Positions 24,061 to 33,380 of a stretch of DNA of 64,000 nucleotides are shown here, piece after piece. The notes under the pieces were generated by a model that searched no databases, had not been told where the DNA came from, and worked only from the letters and a program-made list of their open reading frames with translations. The DNA is from an uncultured Nitrospira sp. (lineage in GTDB: Bacteria > Nitrospirota > Nitrospiria > Nitrospirales > Nitrospiraceae): the NCBI GenBank assembly GCA_902500775.1, contig CABVRZ010000008.1, positions 1 to 64,000 of the forward strand, in the 5' to 3' direction. How positions within the stretch are numbered: the first letter of the stretch is position 1; each line of letters starts with the position of its first letter. The translations under genes were made by a program, and so were the position numbers.

Positions 24061-24378
24061 GACGGGGAATCTCAAGTTCAACAGCAGGGTCCTCGCTGGA
24101 ACATACCGGATCACCATCAACAGCTCACGCTGTGGAAAACTACCTTGTAGAGCCACCACTCCATCGCACATGATTCATGTTCATCCCGATAGGCTATCCG
24201 CACTTCACAGATCTCGCGATTCTGTGTTCACAGACATACGTCGCACGAGATGCGCTTCGCACACCGGTGATTCACTTTGTCGAGATGAAATGGTGTGATA
24301 TTCTCCTGCTGAAACACTGTTAATTGCGCTCCGCGTCCGGCAGGACGAGAACACATTCGGAATACGTAGTTGGTCTAT

Positions 24379-26085
24379 ATGGCATCACACAAGATCTCGA
24401 CATGTCTCCTGCTGGCCTCCATGCTCACATCGGGGCTCTCCCTGGCTGAGACACAGACGCCGGTTCCTTCTATCAGCCACCCCATCTCTGCACAGCCCAC
24501 TGGGGCACCGGTCGTCTTCGACGAACAGACACTCTTTTTCATCTACGATACAATCGGCGCGTTTACTCCGCAGGAACGGGCGCACGCGATTGCCGAGCGA
24601 CTCGTGCGTTTGGCCAACGATCCCCTCGTCAAAATCTATCCCATTACGGCCGTCGATCGAGAAACGACGAGCGAACTCGTCTACGGCGAGATGGTCGTCA
24701 TGGCCGTGACGGATCGCGATGCGGCGCCGACCGGAAAGACGCGACGGGAGCTTGCACAAGGCTATGCCCAGAAAGTGCAATCCTCGCTGGTCACCGGGCA
24801 CGAGAAGTTTACGCTTCGATCACTCATCGTCAATATCGGCCTGGCGATCCTCGATACATCCATCTTGGTCATCCTACTCTTGTTGTTTAGCAAGATCTTC
24901 CCCAAGATCTACGACAAGATCGAGGCCTGGCAAGGAACCGTCGTGCGTGCGATTAAGATTCAGCGCGTAGAACTGTTGTCGTCCGATCAGATCGCCGCAG
25001 CACTCACCGGCATCATGAAAACTATCCGTTTTGCCGCAACGGCGACCCTACTGTACATCTATCTCACCAGTGTCCTCGGCATTTTTCCTTGGACCCACGG
25101 CATTTCCATGTCCTTGCTCACGGCCGTCCTGAGCACGCTTCAGGCCATCGGGCAGGCCTTTACTATCTACATCCCTGACGTGGTCTCGATCGTCGTCATT
25201 GTCATCGTGACCCACTACATCATCAAGCTAATCCATGTCGTCTTTGACGGGGTCAGGCGGGGCAATATCTCATTTTCCGGATTCTACCGCGAATGGGCGG
25301 AGCCGACCTATAAGATCATTCGATTCCTGGTGATCGTCTTTGCCACCATCGCCTGCTTCCCCTATATTCCCGGATCACAATCCGAAGGATTCCGCGGCAT
25401 CAGTGTCTTTCTTGGACTCCTTATTTCGTTGGGATCGGCCGCTGCCTTCGGCAACATCATCGCCGGAGTGGTCTTAACGTATATGCGGCCGTTTGGAATC
25501 GGCGACCGCGTCAAGATCGCCGACACGACCGGCGACGTGATGGTCAAAACGTTGCTCGTGACACGCATACGCACTATCAAGAACGTGGATGTCACCATCC
25601 CCAACGCCATGGTGCTTGGGAGCCATCTCATCAACTTCAGCGCCTGCGCCCGCGATCAAGGCTTGATTCTGAACACCTGCGTGACGATCAGCTACGATGT
25701 CCCTTGGCGCAAAATTCATGAGCTCCTGATCGAAGCGGCCCGCGCAACGACGCACGTCCTTCCAAAGCCAGAATCGTTTGTCTTGCAGACCGCACTGAAC
25801 GACTTCTATGTGACCTACGAGATCAACGCGTACACGAATGAGCCGAATCGCATGGCGACCATTTATGCGGAGCTGCACCAGAACATTCAAGACAAGTTTC
25901 ATGAAGCCGGCGTTGAAATCATGTCGCCGCACTACGCCCAGATTCGAGACGGCAATAAGACGGCGATTCCAGATGAGTATCTGCCCAAGACCTATCGCGC
26001 TCCGGGCATCCGCATTGATGGATTAGGAACGCTGTTCGGGCAAGCTCAACGTCCGAGATCAGGCGACGAAGCACCTCAATCGTGA
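24379..26085 (+). CDS. Large MscS-family mechanosensitive channel with periplasmic N-domain
   Basis: A 568-aa membrane protein. A signal-like N-terminus (to about residue 24) is followed by a roughly 130-aa extracytoplasmic region and then by membrane segments near 155-175, 220-245, 275-300 and 325-345. The MscS pore helix and beta domain follow (GLLISLGSAAAFGNIIAGVV, MRPFGIGDRVKI, then DVTIPNAMV), and a cytoplasmic C-domain ends near HEAGVEIMSPHY. MscS channels release solutes on hypo-osmotic shock. The extra N-terminal region resembles larger YbdG/MSC-like forms. ATG 24379 is used; a TTG nine bases upstream is the alternative. No strong ribosome-binding site. Confidence 0.87.
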   Translation: MASHKISTCLLLASMLTSGLSLAETQTPVPSISHPISAQPTGAPVVFDEQTLFFIYDTIGAFTPQERAHAIAERLVRLANDPLVKIYPITAVDRETTSELVYGEMVVMAVTDRDAAPTGKTRRELAQGYAQKVQSSLVTGHEKFTLRSLIVNIGLAILDTSILVILLLLFSKIFPKIYDKIEAWQGTVVRAIKIQRVELLSSDQIAAALTGIMKTIRFAATATLLYIYLTSVLGIFPWTHGISMSLLTAVLSTLQAIGQAFTIYIPDVVSIVVIVIVTHYIIKLIHVVFDGVRRGNISFSGFYREWAEPTYKIIRFLVIVFATIACFPYIPGSQSEGFRGISVFLGLLISLGSAAAFGNIIAGVVLTYMRPFGIGDRVKIADTTGDVMVKTLLVTRIRTIKNVDVTIPNAMVLGSHLINFSACARDQGLILNTCVTISYDVPWRKIHELLIEAARATTHVLPKPESFVLQTALNDFYVTYEINAYTNEPNRMATIYAELHQNIQDKFHEAGVEIMSPHYAQIRDGNKTAIPDEYLPKTYRAPGIRIDGLGTLFGQAQRPRSGDEAPQS

Positions 26086-26267
26086 TCAGCGTTGGTCGAG
26101 CAGCATCACAAACGACGCCGTCTTGATTCGGCCGACTGCATGCCTAGAAATAGGCTATTCGCCGTGGGCGGCATGCAAACTCCTCTTAGTTGCAGACCTG
26201 GCGTGGACGTCATACGCCATGGTATCCATCAGGTAGCAGTATTCTTGGAACACCGAGGGTCTCAACC

Positions 26268-28052
26268 ATGTCGATTGAAATGATGGCCGTGCTGCTCGTC
26301 GTGCTGTCGGCGGTGATCCTGTTCGTCACGGAAAAGCTTCCGGTCGATGTCGTAGGATTGATCATCATCGCCGTCTTGCTGCTCAGTGGGATCGTGACTC
26401 CTGAAGAAGGCCTGGCCGGGTTCAGCAACACGGCGACCGTGACGGTCGGCGCCATGTTGATACTCAGCGCCGGGCTCGTCAAAAGCGGCGCAATGAATCG
26501 CATCGGGTCAGGACTCACCAGGCTTAGCCGTCGTGGTATGGCGATTATGTTGCCGACCATGATGATCGCCATTGGAGTCATCTCCGCATTCATCAACAAC
26601 ACCGCCGCGGTGGCCATGCTGATGCCGGTCGTCATCGGCATGGCCCATGAGGCCCGTGTCGGTCCCTCGAAGCTCCTCATGCCGCTGTCCTTCGCCTCCA
26701 TGTTCGGCGGCGTCTGCACGCTGATCGGCACCTCGACCAATATTCTCGTCAGCTCCATCGCTGAACGGTATGGACAGCCGGGGCTCGGCATGTTCGAAAT
26801 GACGCCGCTCGGCTTGGTGTTTTTCGCCGCAGGAACCCTGTACATGCTGATCGTCGGCATCCGTTTGATTCCGGACCGGCGAGCAGCCAGCGACCTAACA
26901 CAACACTTCAGCATGGATGAGTATCTCACGGAGATCGTCCTACTCCAGAATGCGGAGTCCGTCGGCACCACGATCGCGGACTGTCCGCTGGTAAAAGACA
27001 TTGAGCTCGATATTCTGGAGGTTCGTCGCGGCGCCGGCAAACTGCTGTCTCCGGATCCCCTCACCGTCCTGCAAGCGGGGGACGTCCTGCTAGTTCGATG
27101 CAACGTCGCCAAGATCAAGCACCTACAGGAGCGGGTCGGGATCGTACTCAAACCTGAGATGAAATGGCAGGATAAGGATTTGGAATCCGATCACACACAA
27201 CTGATCGAAGCGGTCATCGCCCCCTATTCCGTGTTGGACGGACGGTCCCTGAAAGGAATCAGATTTCGAGATAACTTCGGCGCGACCGTCCTGGCCATTC
27301 GGCACAATGGAACTGTGGTCCATGATAATTTAAACACGCGCGTCTTACGCGGCGGCGATGTATTGCTGATCAAAGCGCGAAAAGACTCTCTGCCTCGTCT
27401 TCGTGACAGTCCCGCCTTTGTGATGATCTCCGACATGCTGCCGACCTTTCGAACCCAGAAACTCCTGATCGCACTCACGATCGTCGTCGGTGTCGTGGGA
27501 ACTGCCGCGCTGAACCTCGTCCCCATCGTGGTCAGTGCCATCTCCGGCTGCGTCCTGCTGGTGCTGACCGGCTGCCTGACCATGCAAGAGGCCTATGAGG
27601 CCATCGAATGGAGAATCATTTTTTTACTGGCCGGAGTGCTCACGTTGGGGATCGCCTTAGAAAAGACCGGCGCCGCAACGTTGCTGTCCAACTGGCTGAT
27701 CGCCACCGTGGGGGTCTGGGGTCCGGTCGCGCTCGTCTCGGCATTTTATTTCGTGACGTCGTTGCTGACGGAAACGATGTCGAACAACGCCACAGCCGCG
27801 CTTCTCGCCCCCATTGCCATCGCTGCGGCACAGTCGCTGGGTTTGGACCCTCGCCCGTTCTTGATGGCGATTACCTTCGCTGCCTCAGCAAGTTTCATGA
27901 CTCCGGTAGGCTATCAAACAAACACGCTGATCTATGGGCCAGGCCGATATAAGTTTGCCGACTTTGTCCGTGTCGGAACGCTCCTGAACATCGTATTCTG
28001 GTTATTGGCGACCCTATTAATCCCGGTCTTCTGGCCGTTCCGTCCGGCGTAA
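26268..28052 (+). CDS. SLC13/DASS-family anion transporter with two RCK-C domains
   Basis: A 594-aa inner-membrane carrier of the divalent anion/Na+ symporter superfamily. Seen: two membrane halves, each with the family signature (AFINNTAAVAMLMPVV near residue 105 and TETMSNNATAALLAPIA near 505; FMTPVGYQTNTL near 550), separated by a cytoplasmic stretch of about 200 residues with two TrkA-C/RCK-C-like modules (LEVRRGAGKLLS..DPLTVLQAGDVLLVRC and AIRHNGTVVHDNLNTRVLRGGDVLLI). This layout is known for sulfate/dicarboxylate carriers. The substrate is not fixed by sequence. ATG 26268 opens the first membrane helix. An MscS gene follows, then a porin gene. Confidence 0.88.
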   Translation: MSIEMMAVLLVVLSAVILFVTEKLPVDVVGLIIIAVLLLSGIVTPEEGLAGFSNTATVTVGAMLILSAGLVKSGAMNRIGSGLTRLSRRGMAIMLPTMMIAIGVISAFINNTAAVAMLMPVVIGMAHEARVGPSKLLMPLSFASMFGGVCTLIGTSTNILVSSIAERYGQPGLGMFEMTPLGLVFFAAGTLYMLIVGIRLIPDRRAASDLTQHFSMDEYLTEIVLLQNAESVGTTIADCPLVKDIELDILEVRRGAGKLLSPDPLTVLQAGDVLLVRCNVAKIKHLQERVGIVLKPEMKWQDKDLESDHTQLIEAVIAPYSVLDGRSLKGIRFRDNFGATVLAIRHNGTVVHDNLNTRVLRGGDVLLIKARKDSLPRLRDSPAFVMISDMLPTFRTQKLLIALTIVVGVVGTAALNLVPIVVSAISGCVLLVLTGCLTMQEAYEAIEWRIIFLLAGVLTLGIALEKTGAATLLSNWLIATVGVWGPVALVSAFYFVTSLLTETMSNNATAALLAPIAIAAAQSLGLDPRPFLMAITFAASASFMTPVGYQTNTLIYGPGRYKFADFVRVGTLLNIVFWLLATLLIPVFWPFRPA

Positions 28053-28124
28053 TTCGTGACCACTGCTTCAAGGGCAATGCCGGAATCGATGCACCGCATG
28101 TTTCAACAGAACGAGGAGACGCTG

Positions 28125-29021
28125 ATGAATACGCTGCTTGACGGATGGGAGTCGATCAGAGGCTGGTTGAGTATTCCGCTCTTCAGCGCCGGAACCACTC
28201 TGGTGACACTCTGGACGCTGTTATACCTGCTTTTTATTTTTGGCCTGATGCTGTGGTTGACGAATAAACTCAAGGACTGGATCGTCTTGACGTTGCTCGC
28301 CAACAGTCGGATCGATATCGGTGTGCGGCAGGCCACGGGCACGATCGCCCGCAATGCCGTCGTGACCGTCGGGTTCATGGTCATCGTCCAAACAGTTGGC
28401 ATCGACTTGAGCACGATTACGGTTCTGGCCGGTGGGGTAGGCATCGGCGTGGGATTCGGCCTGCAAACCATCGCGAACAATCTCGTCAGCGGCTTGATCA
28501 TTCTCTTTGAACGCCCGATCAAAATCGGCGACCGTATCGAAGTCGGACATGTGAACGGAGATGTGGTTGACATCGCGGCACGTGCCACCACCGTCGTCAC
28601 GAACGACAACATCGCCATCATTATTCCCAACTCCGAGTTCGTATCGTCAAAAATCACGAATTGGAGCTACACGACACGAAACGTGCGATTCAATTTCCCT
28701 GTGAGCGTATCCTATCGTGAAGACCCTGAGAGGGTTCGGACCCTCTTGTTGGAAGTTGCCGATGCCCATGCCGGAGTGCTCAAAGAGAACAAGCCCGACG
28801 TGTTGTTTCAAGAGTTTGGAGAGAGCTCCTTGCACTTCATTCTGAGAGTATGGACACGGGACTACACGAACCGTCCGGGAGTCCTTCGAAGCGAGTTGAA
28901 CTACGCCATCAGCCGGAAATTCCGCGAGCATGGAGTCGAGATTCCCTATGCGCAACGGGATATTCATATCAAGGACGGTCATATTACCGTCAGCACCTCC
29001 TCACCTTCGGCTACACCATGA
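28125..29021 (+). CDS. Small MscS-family mechanosensitive channel
   Basis: A 298-aa channel of minimal MscS size. Seen: membrane helices near residues 20-45, 75-95 and the pore helix with ITVLAGGVGIGVGFGLQTIA (Gly-rich packing face) followed by NNLVSGLIILFERPIKIGDRI, then the beta domain (ATTVVTNDNIAIIIPNSEFV) and a C-terminal alpha/beta domain. The start at 28125 follows GAGGAG; the frame is open from 28056. The stop overlaps the porin start as ATGA. Releases osmolytes on membrane tension; linkage to a porin and a transporter is unusual. Confidence 0.93.
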   Translation: MNTLLDGWESIRGWLSIPLFSAGTTLVTLWTLLYLLFIFGLMLWLTNKLKDWIVLTLLANSRIDIGVRQATGTIARNAVVTVGFMVIVQTVGIDLSTITVLAGGVGIGVGFGLQTIANNLVSGLIILFERPIKIGDRIEVGHVNGDVVDIAARATTVVTNDNIAIIIPNSEFVSSKITNWSYTTRNVRFNFPVSVSYREDPERVRTLLLEVADAHAGVLKENKPDVLFQEFGESSLHFILRVWTRDYTNRPGVLRSELNYAISRKFREHGVEIPYAQRDIHIKDGHITVSTSSPSATP

Positions 29022-30172
29022 GAGCCGGAATCGTCTTAAGGATCTCCCTGCTGTTTCTTTGCATGGCTCCTGCGCCTGCCTTCGCTGAAGAATCGCGATC
29101 GGACACGGGCGCCTGGCGCTATGGAGGCATCCTCGATAGCGCCTATGCCGTCGATTTCAATTTCCCTCAGGAGAACCGTTGGCGGAGCAAGACCACCACT
29201 GTTCAGGTCAATGAACCGGTTCTCAATATGGTTATGGCGTATGTGCGCAAGGTTCCGACACCGGGATCTCGGTTTGGGTTGGAGGTTGGCGTTCAAGGAG
29301 GAGATGATACGGAGGGTCTTGTCCCCGTTTCGATACCTGGGCGCGACAAGCCGCTGACCGGAGCCGACAGCTTGCGACACGTTTCTCGGGCCAATGTGTC
29401 GTATCTTGCCCCGGTCGGCAACGGCCTCACGCTGACGGCGGGATTGTTCAACAGCTACATCGGCTACCAGTCGATCTACGCCAAAAACAATCTCAATTAT
29501 ACTCGGTCATATATGGCCGATAATGCTCCCTACTTCATGTTCGGCCTCGGCGCGACCTATCCAATCAATCCGTCGATGCAGGTCGGCCTCTACATCCTTA
29601 ATGGCTACAGCTATCTGTCTCATATCAATAATCAGCCAAGTTACGGCTCTCAGTTGGTCTGGACACCCACAGCCCGCCTGACACTCACACAAAACTTGTA
29701 CTATGGCCCAGATCAGTCCAACACGGCCATCGAATTTTGGCGGTTGTTTTCCGACAGCATCATCGAATGGAAAGAGGGGCCGCTGACGCTGGCCGTGGCA
29801 TACGATATCGGTACGGAAAACGCCGCGGAGCTTTCTGGCCACCCTCGTACCTTCTGGACGGGCGGAGCGTTGTATGCCCACTGGAATGTCCACGGTCCTT
29901 GGAGTCTCGCCTTACGCCCAGAACTCTATTGGGATCGCAATGGCCGACTGACAGGGTCTGAGCAACTCTTGAAAGCAGTGACCACCACCCTCGAATACAA
30001 GTGGACCAATACCTGGCGATCAGCATTACTCCGAATGGAGTACCGATATGACGAATCGACCGGCATAGGAGGTGGTTTCTTCTCGGGAAGAAACCTTTCG
30101 CTACACGTACCGGGTGTTGCACGAGATCAACACCTCCTACTCTTTTCGATGATTCTCGCGGTCACGAGATGA
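29018..30172 (+). CDS. Outer-membrane beta-barrel porin (BBP2-like)
   Basis: A 384-aa protein with a signal peptide (MRAGIVLRISLLFLCM, cleavage near AFAEE) and many alternating amphipathic strands rich in Tyr, Trp and Gly (for example SANVSYLAPVGNGLTLTAGLF-like and TLEYKWTNTWRSALLRMEY regions), ending in a strand QHLLLFSMILAVTR that fits the barrel-closing end. It resembles the BBP2 group of bacterial porins. The ATG overlaps the MscS stop by 4 bp, so it belongs to the transporter-channel-porin operon. Possibly supplies the outer-membrane path for the SLC13 substrate; this is inference. Confidence 0.82.
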   Translation: MRAGIVLRISLLFLCMAPAPAFAEESRSDTGAWRYGGILDSAYAVDFNFPQENRWRSKTTTVQVNEPVLNMVMAYVRKVPTPGSRFGLEVGVQGGDDTEGLVPVSIPGRDKPLTGADSLRHVSRANVSYLAPVGNGLTLTAGLFNSYIGYQSIYAKNNLNYTRSYMADNAPYFMFGLGATYPINPSMQVGLYILNGYSYLSHINNQPSYGSQLVWTPTARLTLTQNLYYGPDQSNTAIEFWRLFSDSIIEWKEGPLTLAVAYDIGTENAAELSGHPRTFWTGGALYAHWNVHGPWSLALRPELYWDRNGRLTGSEQLLKAVTTTLEYKWTNTWRSALLRMEYRYDESTGIGGGFFSGRNLSLHVPGVARDQHLLLFSMILAVTR

Positions 30173-30454
30173 GCAGGCCCCACATGACACGATCTTGCTC
30201 AACGCTGTGATCGAGCTGAGGGAGCCGCGAGGAGCCTTATTGATGACCACGTACCGCAAACGAGTACACGACGGCACCATTGACCACGCCAATGACCACG
30301 CCAAACTCGAGAGTCGCTCGACGCCGACCATACGCACGCGCGGACCATTCACGTTCTTCATCGCAAGAGGCGTCGACATGACAACCACCGAGCTCCACGG
30401 AAACTCGGGTCGTCTTTGACTCACCTGACGCAGCTTGTTACTGTAGACGACCGC

Positions 30455-31483
30455 ATGCAACCACCGACTCATCGATCACCGACGGCGCGTATTCTTCACA
30501 CACCGTCCGACCTACTGCCGGTCAGAAGAATCCTCTTGAGGCTCGGTATCGTCGCACTGCTGTTGTGCACGGTCATCGTTATTCTGTGGTTTGATCGTGC
30601 AGGCCTAGTCGATCATCACGATGGAGACGTGTCGTTCGTCGACGTCGTGTATTTCACGATGGTCACGATTACGACGGTGGGATACGGGGACATCACGCCG
30701 GTCACTTCCCAATCCAGACTCATCGATGCGCTCGTCGTGACACCGGTACGCATCGTTATCTGGCTCATGTTCTTAGGCACCGCCTACCAGCTCGTCATCC
30801 GCCGCTACATGGAGGACTACCGTATGACTGTGTTGAAAGCAAGTCTGCACGAACATATCATCGTCTGCGGTTTCGGCAACACGGGAGCAGCGGCAGTGAA
30901 GGAACTTTTAGCGAAAGGAACCGAACCTGGGAAGATCGTCGTGATCGAGCAGGACGAGATCAGAGCACGAGCCGCAACCGATTACGGGGTGGTGGCGCTT
31001 CAAGGAAATTGCGCCCAGGAAGCCATTTTGAAAGACGTAGCGATCGAGAGTGCGAAAGCCATCATTATCGCAGCCGGTCGAGATGACACGAGTGTCTTAG
31101 TGCTTCTAACCGTACGACATCTCAATCCTTCCATTCGCATTATCGTCAGTGCCAAGGAAGAGGAAAACATCAAATTATTTCGCCAAGGAGGAGCGAGCAG
31201 CGTGGTGGCCCCTTCCACGTTCGGCGGCTACACACTGGCCGCCGCCGTCGAACAATCGCATATGGTCCACTACTTGGAAGACTTGTTGACTGCCGGAGGC
31301 CGTGTCAATCTCCTTGAACGTCTAGTACGCACGGAGGAAGTCGGCAAGACCGCGACCGACCTTAGACCCTCGATCGTACTAAGAGTGTATCGAGGGAACA
31401 GCGTCGTTTCGATGATTGAGATCCAAGAGGGAGCACGGCTGCAGGAAGGCGATCTGCTGGTCATATTAAATCCCATAACTTAG
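30455..31483 (+). CDS. Two-helix potassium channel with TrkA-N/TrkA-C regulatory domains
   Basis: A 342-aa channel of the KefA-like/MthK type. Seen: helix 1 (about 28-46), the K+ selectivity filter TTVGYGD (74-79 region), helix 2 (about 90-112), then an RCK N-domain with a Rossmann motif (IIVCGFGNTGAAAV) and an RCK C-domain (after about 260, RPSIVLRVYRGNSVVSM). RCK domains gate the pore in response to Ca2+ or nucleotides. ATG 30455 is used because 30416 is a TTG with no site. It lies after the porin gene (282-bp gap with no gene) and converges on nhaA. Confidence 0.9.
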   Translation: MQPPTHRSPTARILHTPSDLLPVRRILLRLGIVALLLCTVIVILWFDRAGLVDHHDGDVSFVDVVYFTMVTITTVGYGDITPVTSQSRLIDALVVTPVRIVIWLMFLGTAYQLVIRRYMEDYRMTVLKASLHEHIIVCGFGNTGAAAVKELLAKGTEPGKIVVIEQDEIRARAATDYGVVALQGNCAQEAILKDVAIESAKAIIIAAGRDDTSVLVLLTVRHLNPSIRIIVSAKEEENIKLFRQGGASSVVAPSTFGGYTLAAAVEQSHMVHYLEDLLTAGGRVNLLERLVRTEEVGKTATDLRPSIVLRVYRGNSVVSMIEIQEGARLQEGDLLVILNPIT

Positions 31484-31553
31484 CCCCTCAGACATGAGGC
31501 CCCCTGTTATGTGCGTACACGCCTGGAAGAAGGCTACGTCACACACGGCATGA

Positions 31554-32900
31554 TCATTCCTTATTTCCTTTGGTTTTCTGAATATGTCTTAGCAATACCC
31601 ATCCGGTGAGTCCAGCCATCGCTGAGGCGATCAGGGTGCCGGCCTTGGCCGCCACCAAGGCAGGTCCCTGGGGAAAAGCCAATCCTGCGATGAATAGGGA
31701 CATGGTGAAACCAATCCCAGCCATCACTCCAACGGACCCGAGTTGCCCCCAGGAGACACCCTCGGGCATGGTGGCCAGTCCGCCACGGATCGCCACCCAA
31801 GACGAGAGCAAAATACCGATCGGTTTCCCCAGGAGTAAACCAACACCCACACCCAGCGCTATAGGATCAAGAAGCATCGCACTAATGTCAGCATCAAATG
31901 ATATGCCGGCATTGGCGAGTGCGAATACCGGCATAATCACGAGTATCACCCATGGATGTAGCGCATGTTCCAATTGCAGTAAGGGTGTCTCGACATGCGC
32001 GACGGCGTTCTTTATACGGCGAGCAATCTGATGTCGTTCCCGATTGGCCAATGGGGGTTGGTCCGGCGATAAAACCTGTTCGAACCGCCGGAGTAGCCCC
32101 TTTCCCTTCTCAACAAACTCAGGCCCCGTCAATCGTGAACGTGCGGGGATTGTCATCGCCGCAATCACACCTGCGACAGTGGCATGCACGCCTGACAAGA
32201 GAAACGCCAGCCAGAGTCCTCCGATCCCAAAGACCGAATACACGAGCAGGTGTCGTACTCCGGCCCAATTCGCACCGATGAGCAGTATGAGAAAGACCGC
32301 TCCAAGCCCAAGGCTTAGCCAGGAAATCGTCGATGTATAGAACAGCGCAATGACCAATACGGCCATAAGATCATCAGCAATGGCTAACGCTGTTAAGAAT
32401 ACTTTCAGGGCTAGAGGAACGCGCGCACCGACTAACGACAGGATGCCCAGTGAGAAAGCGATGTCGGTTGCCATTGGGACACCCCAGCCCTTTGCCCCTT
32501 CCGTACCTGCGTTGAATACCGTGAAAAGTAATGCAGGAACGGCTGACCCGCCCAATGCAGCGGCAAGCGGTAACGCGGCTTGCCGCCATGAAGCCAACTC
32601 TCCAACCAAGATCTCACGCTTGATTTCCAATCCGATGACGAAAAAAAACATGGCCATCAGCCCGTCGTTGATCCATTGGCGTAAAGTCTCTTTCAGCGTT
32701 GAAACTCCAAACGCCAGGCTGACGGGAGTACTCCAAAACTCATCGTAGCTCGCTGCCCAGGGGGAATTGGCCCAGATCATCGCGACAAATGTGGCGAGTA
32801 GTAACAGAATCCCACCGGACGCTTCGGTGTGAATGAATGATTGAAAGGGCTCGATTATTGGGTGGATCAACGGCCGTTCAGAAACTCGTGTGTTTTTTAT
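31554..32900 (-). CDS. nhaA: Na+/H+ antiporter NhaA
   Basis: Electroneutral-to-electrogenic sodium/proton exchanger of the inner membrane. Seen: the N-terminal ASGGILLLLATFVAMIWANSP, the WINDGLMAMFFFVIGLEIKRE segment, the paired aspartates ALAIADDLMAV (D163/D164 equivalents) and TDIAFSLGIL. About 12 membrane helices; C-terminal charged tail. The start is unclear: a GGAGGG lies 5 nt before an ATA codon (32900-32898), and the next candidate is a TTG at 32870 (just before IHPIIEPF). No ATG or GTG opens the homologous region. Convergent with the K+ channel gene; a small ORF with a strong ribosome-binding site lies directly upstream. Confidence 0.93.
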   Translation of the reverse strand: MKNTRVSERPLIHPIIEPFQSFIHTEASGGILLLLATFVAMIWANSPWAASYDEFWSTPVSLAFGVSTLKETLRQWINDGLMAMFFFVIGLEIKREILVGELASWRQAALPLAAALGGSAVPALLFTVFNAGTEGAKGWGVPMATDIAFSLGILSLVGARVPLALKVFLTALAIADDLMAVLVIALFYTSTISWLSLGLGAVFLILLIGANWAGVRHLLVYSVFGIGGLWLAFLLSGVHATVAGVIAAMTIPARSRLTGPEFVEKGKGLLRRFEQVLSPDQPPLANRERHQIARRIKNAVAHVETPLLQLEHALHPWVILVIMPVFALANAGISFDADISAMLLDPIALGVGVGLLLGKPIGILLSSWVAIRGGLATMPEGVSWGQLGSVGVMAGIGFTMSLFIAGLAFPQGPALVAAKAGTLIASAMAGLTGWVLLRHIQKTKGNKE

Positions 32901-32926
32901 GGCACCCTCCGCACAGGAATTTACCC

Positions 32927-33211
32927 CTACGCCTCTCGCGCCAGGCCTGTCGCCATAAAGCGCCACGAGCTGACAGCCGTGGTCTCTATTATTGCACGCG
33001 CCTCGCAAGAGCCGTTCGGATTAAACTGAAATCTGATTGCTGAAGATCTGGCGAAAGGCCCAAGCAGCGGCATGAGCCCGGCCTGCAGGCCGAATAGTTT
33101 GCAATACGGTCGGAGCAGAACAGTCCCTGCCCACACGGTGATGGGATGATCCGTACACGCAGAGCCGATCTTTGGGTAGAGCGGTGATGCCAGGGGGCGA
33201 CGAATTCGCAT
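32927..33211 (-). CDS. Small unknown ORF upstream of nhaA
   Basis: A 94-aa frame beginning ATG at 33211, 6 nt after AGGAGG, one of the best ribosome-binding sites in the window. Reads MRIRRPLASPLYPKIGSA, then a mildly hydrophobic stretch (TVLLRPYCKLFGLQAGLMPLLG) and a polar end. It stops 26 bp before the presumed nhaA start, so it may be a leader or coupled gene. No family recognised; composition is not strongly gene-like. The rest of 33212-33380 is empty. Confidence 0.35.
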   Translation of the reverse strand: MRIRRPLASPLYPKIGSACTDHPITVWAGTVLLRPYCKLFGLQAGLMPLLGPFARSSAIRFQFNPNGSCEARAIIETTAVSSWRFMATGLAREA

Positions 33212-33380
33212 GCCAAACCTCCTGTGACTGCAAGAACATTTGGCTGTTTAGTCTAACCAAAACCACTGTGGAATCTGGGTTAAATGGCATCTCATGAACT
33301 TCGCCTACACTGATCCATCCACGAATGAATGTGCGCCTGTGAATACCGGAAAAATAGCTTCGTCAAGAAGACACATTCGA

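Noticed and set aside
30195-30419. Plus-strand 74-codon ORF before the potassium-channel gene.
   Set aside because: Lacks a start signal and shows low-complexity direct repeats (DHAND) rather than a fold; an opposing frame is equally long.
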